DNA from: Bacillus sp. FJAT-26390
GTDB taxonomy: Bacteria; Bacillota; Bacilli; Paenibacillales; Paenibacillaceae
DNA length: 64,000 bases
Assembly (NCBI RefSeq): GCF_001682865.1
Contig: NZ_MAQX01000035.1
Location: 62,001 to 126,000, forward strand
Reading direction: 5' to 3'
Below, one piece after another: positions 59,601 to 64,000 of the stretch. The position numbers were made by a program, and so were the translations under genes. Position 1 is the stretch's first letter. Each line of letters begins with the position of its first letter. Under the pieces are notes generated by a model. The model was not told where the DNA came from, did not search any database, and was given only the letters and a program-made list of their open reading frames with translations.

Positions 59601-60665
59601 CGCAAACGGAACAAGAATCGTTTCGCTTAATTTTTTGCCAGTAGGAAGGACCGTTTGCTTCGTGCCGCTCTCAAACTCCCACTCGCCGTTAAGATTTAGC
59701 CACTTGTCACGGACAAGCTGCGGACGCGGATATTCCGGAAGGACTTGGTCTTTATCCACATCCTCCGCCCATGGCGTCTTAATCATAAATTCGGAGCCGT
59801 TAGTCACTTTGGTAGCTACAAACGTGGATAATGGCTGTCCGTCCTTCCTGACAATGCCGCCTTGCCCGTCATACGTGAGCATGATCGCATTATCCGGCTT
59901 GTAGACAGGAATATCCCATTTCAGCTGAATGACCGACGAATCATTTGGACTCAGCGCTGCGCTTGTCGGAATATGATTGCGCAGCCCTGCCGCAACGGTA
60001 AAATGTTTTGCTGCATCCGCTGGAACCGTTTGGAGTTCACTGCCAAAATGCAGCTCAGCCTGCATCCCGTCCTGAAGAATGACGCTTTCCTTAGGGCTGT
60101 GATTCACAAACCCAGCAGGCAGCAGGAAAGCACTTTCCGGTACAGCTTGCTTCTGCAGGTTTGCTCCCGACCATTTTAGATTAATGTATGCTCCGCCAAA
60201 GTCCTGAAAGTATTCTAATTTAAAGCTAACCTTCTTGCCGGCTTCCAAATGGATGGCTGCACTAGTCTGCTCCTTATCCCAATCATTCACCCAGTGATCA
60301 ATGGCAAGCTTGCCGTCGATCCATAGGCGGAATCCGTTATCAGCCTTAATGTAAAACTTGTAATCATCCGTAGCCGGCGCTTCCAGCTCGCCAGTCCACC
60401 TGACCGCATTAAACTCATCCTGACCGGTAAACGCTTTCAGAATCGGTTTAATGTTAGCAAAATCAATTTTTGCATCTACCGTCGTAATCTTTAAGGTTTT
60501 AAAATCAAATTGCCCTCTTCCCGATGTAGTGTAATATTCTGCCTTTAATCCACGGTTCTCCGAGCTGGCGCCCGGCGTCTCCTCTGCCGCCATGGCAGTA
60601 GACATGCCGAACACCTGCAGGATCATCATCACAGTCATGATAAGCGAAACAGTACGTTTTTTCAT
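56670..60665 (-). CDS. Secreted GH2-family glycoside hydrolase with PA14, FIVAR, cohesin and dockerin modules
   Basis: 1331 residues. Order: signal peptide (1-27), PA14 (about 38-168), a beta domain (190-290), GH2 sugar-binding domain (about 320-475), Ig-like domain (480-585), GH2 barrel (about 585-860) with acid/base Glu695 in WTVFNEGWGQ and nucleophile Glu756 in AVLGEYGG, FIVAR helical module (about 865-940, ALDKAVVGTNPGEYPQAAKD), a DUF1080/LamG-like module (945-1115), cohesin (about 1125-1255) and type I dockerin (last 60, loops DLNHDGRFSVGDLA and DLNGDKKVDILDLA). It cleaves beta-galactosides, beta-glucuronides or related sugars; which cannot be told. It is a lone gene with a long 3' UTR. 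Confidence 0.92.
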   Translation of the reverse strand: MKKRTVSLIMTVMMILQVFGMSTAMAAEETPGASSENRGLKAEYYTTSGRGQFDFKTLKITTVDAKIDFANIKPILKAFTGQDEFNAVRWTGELEAPATDDYKFYIKADNGFRLWIDGKLAIDHWVNDWDKEQTSAAIHLEAGKKVSFKLEYFQDFGGAYINLKWSGANLQKQAVPESAFLLPAGFVNHSPKESVILQDGMQAELHFGSELQTVPADAAKHFTVAAGLRNHIPTSAALSPNDSSVIQLKWDIPVYKPDNAIMLTYDGQGGIVRKDGQPLSTFVATKVTNGSEFMIKTPWAEDVDKDQVLPEYPRPQLVRDKWLNLNGEWEFESGTKQTVLPTGKKLSETILVPFAVESQLSGLERQEDKMWYKRQFTLPVDWDGSRVQLHFGAVDFEATVYVNGHEVGKHRGGYTGFSFDITDQLAAGQNELIVYVTDPTDDGGYTIGKQRNVPEGIWYTSVSGIWQTVWLEPVAAASIEKLDMTPNLADDSLKLKVTGSAGVTDETVEAIVLKEGQEVARINGAVGEELSIPIPNPRLWWPDDPFLYDLKVNLVKGSAKVDEVASYFGMRDIKLGKVDGITRPLINGKFIFQMGPLDQGYWPDGLYTAPTDEALKFDIEAAKRLGMNMIRKHMKVESDRWFYWADKLGVVVWQDQVSKFGDSADNRAHLEKEFKEMIDQFRNHPSIVVWTVFNEGWGQYETERLTNWAMSYDPTRLINNASGWTDKNVGHLVDMHAYPAPNAPQATDTRAAVLGEYGGLGLKVPGHEWNSNVFSYEEQENVTKLTDRYVTFINQLKALKKTGLSAAVYTQITDVEMEINGLLSYDRKVEKADFIRVAQAHKELIGSFHISDLTSVITKAQAALDKAVVGTNPGEYPQAAKDALVAAIAAAQAVADKPDASAEVIEQAINALNAAIEKFGKSVVKAVPPISPKAWLDSFDKPALKDEWSIHNPDASGWSLTDNPGSLRIVTQRGEMFEGSNDIKNVFLRDLPSEDFEATIKLNAPIRKNHQQAGLIVWQDVDNYVRYGHVWDTLGAAGYSLETAKEVNKKYTKATNMAKHPGTDDVFMKIKKVGNTYTTYFWNGTEWQQAADPLTAELGQVKIGIYGFSALDSTSMNADIDYFTVQSLNEQAPLSMTLDGAGSVKEGSTFKVKLGAANVTDSVYASDITLSYDANLFELQQVDSAADGIEVVKVVDDGKGNARIVLVNIGDDHQVKQELLLLNVVFKAKGAPAASGKISVIKAVLADGEGNETEAATAELTVTIVESGSGSDGDLNHDGRFSVGDLAIIASHYGKDSNSPDWNVARFADLNGDKKVDILDLAMMAQKIFNP

Positions 60666-60844
60666 TCGTTACAGCTTCCTTCCCTGATTCCTGTTTTTGA
60701 CGTGCAATTAAAGCAATGTTTTCATTCATCCGTTTTTTACATCGTTTCCCCCCTTCCCGACAAGAGTATTGTACAAATAATCCCATGGGAAGTATTTGTA
60801 ATATTTGGCGAAAAGTTGTGAATTCCCGCCGTACTTTTACATAC

Positions 60845-60890
60845 ACAAAGAAGCCTCCCATTCGCTCAACATGTGAACGAGGGAGGCTTC
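60845..60890 (-). terminator. Terminator after the YolD-like gene
   Basis: GAAGCCTCCC (60850-60859) pairs with GGGAGGCTTC (60881-60890), with inner pairing across TTCG/CGAA-like bases; the minus strand continues TTTGTG. It lies 45 bp past the stop at 60936. Confidence 0.75.
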
Positions 60891-60935
60891 CAGGCAGCCT
60901 GCTGCTGTATCATTTTCGTACAAAAGCATATCTTA

Positions 60936-61178
60936 TCAATAAGGGCTTTCTATCTTCATAATATCGAGGAAAGGCACCTTCGTTACGCTTCCCATATGCT
61001 CGACATGAACCTTCTTCGTTCTTGAATCGAGCGTTGTAATGACGCCTCTCACTTTCTCTTCCGCCGCCCAAATCGTGAGCAGCAGCTCCGTGCCTTCCTG
61101 CTTGGCCTCTACTAATCTCTCGCCCAGCTCCTCAAGCTCAAATTCATCCCTTGTTGGCCGCTTCGGTCCTTTTGCCAC
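60936..61178 (-). CDS. YolD-like protein
   Basis: 80 residues from GTG with GGGAGGGG upstream. GVITTLDSRTKKVHVEHMGS and VTKVPFLDIMKIES form the compact beta structure of the YolD-like family, with a charged N-terminal helix (PTRDEFELEELGERLVEAKQ). YolD proteins are often encoded with Y-family polymerases, but no such gene is near. Its function is unknown. Confidence 0.8.
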   Translation of the reverse strand: MAKGPKRPTRDEFELEELGERLVEAKQEGTELLLTIWAAEEKVRGVITTLDSRTKKVHVEHMGSVTKVPFLDIMKIESPY

Positions 61179-61220
61179 CTAATTCCCCTCCCGCTATGTA
61201 TGGCAACCCGTATTTTCAAT

Positions 61221-61251
61221 AAAAAAGGATCTCCTCCGCTCCGAGGAGACC
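61221..61251 (-). terminator. Terminator of the ger operon
   Basis: On the minus strand GGTCTCCTC pairs with GAGGAGATCC around GGAGCG, followed by TTTTTTATTG. It follows the last ger gene (stop at 61357) by about 105 bp. Confidence 0.85.
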
Positions 61252-61356
61252 CTAATCCTATCCAGTTAAGTTACGCGAATAGTTCTATTATAGCATGTTG
61301 GCGATTGACTCTGTTAAAAGAAAAAACTAGAAATCCATGCAGCAGCTTCTATCCGG

Positions 61357-62475
61357 CTATTTGACCTTATGATCGTGGTTTCTCCTTAAATAGAACCAGC
61401 CTAGCATTAAGGCAGGAAGCAGCACACAGATCGTCAGATCGAACAAAGGCCAATAGTCTTTATTGATTTCATTGTAAATGACGATATTAGGGGCGCTGAT
61501 TACAGAGCCTACCAATAAAATCATAGCCAGCGGAATCGTCAGCATATTGCTCTCTTTTAACCGAAGCAGTTGGGTTATTCCTTGCGTGATCGCATAGAAG
61601 ATAACTAGTGTTTTAAAGAACACCGTTACGATCCAGATAAATGCCAGAATAGCCTCTATCCGCTCCAAAAAATTGCCGATCCTTATTTTCTGAGCGAGCA
61701 CGAACATCGGGTAATACTTCGTTTCCATTAAGCTTGCTCCGAGTACGAACACGCACAGAATGACAGTGATGAATAAAATCGTACCGCTTATGAGAATGCC
61801 GAGCAGCAGCGGCTTCATCGTCGCATTATTGCCCGCTACATGAGGCACAAGCATTAAGATAACGAACAGCTCCGAGAACGGTACCGTAAAGGAAATGAAT
61901 ACCCCATTCATAACAGGTGCCAGACCATCTGCTAGTACCGGCTCCAGCTTGGAGAGATGAATCTGCGGCAGCAGGAATACGGTCATGAGCAGAAACAGCA
62001 GCAGAAATAGGGGAAATAGCAGCTCTCCCATCCGGGCGAACGCTTCTACACCAAGGCGGTAAGCAATGATAATAACCGCCATAAATAACATAACAATCGC
62101 ATTGATCGGTGTTTCCGGCATCAATTGCGTCGTCATGAATTGGCTCATTTCACTGGTTAGCGTCATATGGATATAAAAGAAATAAATGATCAGCAAGATG
62201 CCAACCAAGCTCCCCGCCACATTTCCCATGGACCGCTGGATGAACGTGATCAAACCGACTCCCTTCATCATTTTCGCAACCGATCCAAACAATACGCCTA
62301 CTGCAAGTCCCAGGACAAGGCTAACGAGCATCGTTATCCATGCGTCCTGCTTAGAGGCCGAAGCAAGCAGCGTTGGAATAACCAGCATGGAATCGCCTAT
62401 CGTATACATAATAACCAATATCATAAATTGTCTAGGCGATATTTTGCCATTGCCGTTTACCACGTCGTTGCTCAT
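61357..62475 (-). CDS. Germinant receptor B subunit, GerKB type
   Basis: Start set at ATG after GGGGAGGTGAGACGG, giving 372 residues. The spore germination permease fold has about ten helices; marks are ISPRQFMILVIMYTIGDSML, SQFMTTQLMPETPINAIVML and the end LPALMLGWFYLRRNHDHKVK. It sits in the inner spore membrane and, with GerKA and GerKC subunits, forms the receptor for nutrient germinants. Last gene of the operon, 34 bp after the small membrane protein gene. Confidence 0.93.
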   Translation of the reverse strand: MSNDVVNGNGKISPRQFMILVIMYTIGDSMLVIPTLLASASKQDAWITMLVSLVLGLAVGVLFGSVAKMMKGVGLITFIQRSMGNVAGSLVGILLIIYFFYIHMTLTSEMSQFMTTQLMPETPINAIVMLFMAVIIIAYRLGVEAFARMGELLFPLFLLLFLLMTVFLLPQIHLSKLEPVLADGLAPVMNGVFISFTVPFSELFVILMLVPHVAGNNATMKPLLLGILISGTILFITVILCVFVLGASLMETKYYPMFVLAQKIRIGNFLERIEAILAFIWIVTVFFKTLVIFYAITQGITQLLRLKESNMLTIPLAMILLVGSVISAPNIVIYNEINKDYWPLFDLTICVLLPALMLGWFYLRRNHDHKVK

Positions 62476-62509
62476 CCGTCTCACCTCCCCCTCATAAGGC
62501 GTTCCTTGT

Positions 62510-62719
62510 TCAGTACAGCCCTCCGTAGACAAGCTTGATGAGCAAAAACGGATTAGGCAGCTTCACATTCATACCCAGCGCACCATACAAACCCGTACCA
62601 AGGAGAAGAAGCGTAATAAACACTGCCATCTCCTTCGTACGCTTCTTTTCTTTCAGCTTCGGCAGCTCCCACCAAGCAACGAGTATAGCAAAAACAACTA
62701 CTCCAATTAATGACGGCAT
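62510..62719 (-). CDS. Small two-helix membrane protein of the ger operon
   Basis: 69 residues: MPSLIGVVVFAILVAWWELP, a charged KLKEKKRTKE loop, then MAVFITLLLLGTGLYGALGM. It is placed between the C and B subunit genes. Similar short two-helix proteins (so-called D subunits) accompany some germinant receptor operons and tune the germination rate. Assigned by size, topology and place. Confidence 0.75.
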   Translation of the reverse strand: MPSLIGVVVFAILVAWWELPKLKEKKRTKEMAVFITLLLLGTGLYGALGMNVKLPNPFLLIKLVYGGLY

Positions 62720-62743
62720 CGTTATCCTCCCGCGCTAAATAGG

Positions 62744-63931
62744 CTACGATCTCATTTTTGTATTGCCGGTCGTTCCGGTTTTGCGGATAAATACCTCGAC
62801 ATGAAAATGCGTTTCCATGGCAGGGAACATCTTTGTATTCCATTCCTTCTTAGCCTGCTTCCATAAAGCGGGGTGCTGCTGTCCTAACGTAACGCCAAAC
62901 CCGAATACATCGGTTTGCAGTTTTTTCGCGTGCCTGATCGAGGCATCTGCATTGCTTTTCATCACTTTCTCTACCTGCCGCTGCAGCTTTTCAATCGTCG
63001 CAGGATCCGTTAAATCTACAGACTTGCAAGCTCTATCCACGATGTTAGCCTCTGTTCGAAAATAAATATCCGCTACAGGCTTGCCATCCTTCATTCCCAT
63101 CTTAATGCGTGATTGCGAAGATTCAATCTCTACGCCCATATACTTATTGCCTTCACATCGCACCTCAACGGAAGTGCTGTCCAAATGATTGGTAATGTCC
63201 GTGTAACCCTTGCTCTCTTTTTCATTTAACCAGCCTATAAGCTTATCCTTTTTAAAAACCGCGAGCCCCGTATAGCGAAAGTGTCCCGCCGGCTTAAAGA
63301 TTTCCACATTTTGCTTCGTCTCCGCTTTTTTTTGGTTTCCTATCACTTCGATGCCTGTTAACGCCAGCTCCTTGCCTTCACCGGACAGCGTGCTTAAAAT
63401 ATCGTCCAGCGTAGTGGAGACGGTAGGCGCCCATGATTTGGCTGAGGTCTCGAGCGACCTAAGCATATTTTGGGTAGGCAGTTTCTCAAGCGGCGTATAG
63501 ATTTTCAATAACTCCTCCGCTTTCATCCCTTTTGCGATCACGACGTTAAAATCCATTCGCGATTCGTTATCCCGAAGCGTGCTGTCCAGAAACTGGCTTA
63601 TCCCTCTTCTTGCCATCTTCTCGCCGATGACATAGATTTGCAAATGGCCTAAATATACTTTACGCGGCGCTTCTGCCGTTAACGTGCGCGCAGCCTCAAA
63701 CATCGTTTTCCCTCTGCCTTGATACAACGTGCCCGGAGGACGATCGCCGCCTCGCCTCTGTGCGGATATTTCGCTTGGATTAACAACCTGAAAGGACACG
63801 ACAAACTGCCCATCCTCCCAATCCACGGCTATGCCAAGCACGATTAACAGCTCATTAAGCTCGCGTCTGCTCCAGCAGCCTGTCAGAAGCGCCATGCACA
63901 AAATGACCATCACCGTTTTACGCAGCATCAT
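62744..63931 (-). CDS. Germinant receptor C subunit, Ger(x)C lipoprotein
   Basis: 395 residues with AAGGAG before ATG. The lipoprotein signal ends in MALLTGCWSRRELNELLIV, the standard start of Ger(x)C proteins. Further marks are DWEDGQFVVSFQVVNPSEIS, YLGHLQIYVIGEKMARRGIS and the C-terminal domain with FGFGVTLGQQHPALWKQAKK. It anchors to the outer face of the inner spore membrane and is part of the receptor with A and B subunits. Confidence 0.93.
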   Translation of the reverse strand: MMLRKTVMVILCMALLTGCWSRRELNELLIVLGIAVDWEDGQFVVSFQVVNPSEISAQRRGGDRPPGTLYQGRGKTMFEAARTLTAEAPRKVYLGHLQIYVIGEKMARRGISQFLDSTLRDNESRMDFNVVIAKGMKAEELLKIYTPLEKLPTQNMLRSLETSAKSWAPTVSTTLDDILSTLSGEGKELALTGIEVIGNQKKAETKQNVEIFKPAGHFRYTGLAVFKKDKLIGWLNEKESKGYTDITNHLDSTSVEVRCEGNKYMGVEIESSQSRIKMGMKDGKPVADIYFRTEANIVDRACKSVDLTDPATIEKLQRQVEKVMKSNADASIRHAKKLQTDVFGFGVTLGQQHPALWKQAKKEWNTKMFPAMETHFHVEVFIRKTGTTGNTKMRS

Positions 63932-63958
63932 GGCAAAGCTCCTTCCTGCATCCCCCTG

Positions 63959-64000
63959 CTATTTCTTGCGCTGCCTGATCCGATTGCTTTTCTGCGCTGT
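63959..64000 (-). CDS. Germinant receptor A subunit, C-terminal end only (cut by window edge)
   Basis: Only 13 codons and a TAG are visible: TAQKSNRIRQRKK. The basic Gln/Arg/Lys-rich end is like that of many GerKA-type proteins, and its place 27 bp before the GerKC gene matches the usual A-C-(D)-B order. The call rests mainly on gene order. Confidence 0.6.
   Translation of the reverse strand, partial: TAQKSNRIRQRKK

Overview
The window looks like a chromosome segment of a spore-forming member of the Paenibacillaceae, most likely Paenibacillus. Supporting signs are a GerK-type germinant receptor operon, two YjcZ-family spore peptides with sigma-K-like promoters, YesM/YesN-type two-component regulation of a sugar ABC importer, strong AGGAGG ribosome binding sites with some TTG and GTG starts, and large secreted enzymes ending in cohesin and dockerin modules. 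No rRNA, tRNA, integrase or CRISPR array was seen.

Layout: (a) 1-5.4 kb: start of a MerR regulator with a textbook operator, a small membrane protein, a GH36 alpha-galactosidase with a LacI regulator, and a lipoprotein. (b) 5.4-13.7 kb: ECF sigma / anti-sigma-like / two-gene ABC exporter operon, a GGDEF-EAL c-di-GMP protein, a secreted repeat protein, and a CobW-family metallochaperone whose promoter carries a Zur-like box. (c) 14-20.8 kb: YesM/YesN two-component system with a MalEFG-type sugar importer. (d) 20.9-24.9 kb: a compact D-amino-acid operon (YheO-like regulator, DSD/D-threonine aldolase-type PLP enzyme, N-acyl-D-amino-acid deacylase, RidA) whose chemistry fits together as one pathway. 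(e) 25-35.5 kb: YjcZ peptide, alanine dehydrogenase, a 2-aminoethylphosphonate uptake and degradation cluster (PhnT-like ATPase, fused permease, PhnX, PhnW, a saccharopine-dehydrogenase-like enzyme of unknown role, DeoR regulator, binding protein), then a decayed HAD hydrolase gene. (f) 35.8-39.4 kb: a secreted phosphodiesterase with LamG, cohesin and dockerin modules, and a second YjcZ peptide.

(g) 39.5-55.9 kb: the most striking part is a contractile phage-tail operon of the PBSX (Xkd) type. It has sheath, tube, chaperone, tape measure, baseplate, several fibres, holin and amidase, plus an Xpf-like activator and an Xre/ImmA-type repressor-protease pair. It has no terminase, portal, protease, capsid, head-tail connector or integrase. 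I read it as an R-type tailocin (headless phage-tail bacteriocin). The tail chaperone ends on a perfect A AAA AAC slippery site followed by a nested stem, predicting a programmed -1 frameshift product. The divergent control region has four Xre-like palindromes, one of them lying over a -35 element shared by both promoters.

(h) 55.9-64 kb: an intergenic repeat region, an octamer tandem array in the 3' UTR of a secreted GH2 enzyme (PA14, GH2, FIVAR, CBM-like, cohesin, dockerin), a YolD-like protein, and the GerK operon running off the right edge. Gene functions are assigned by recognising family motifs by eye; no database search was run.
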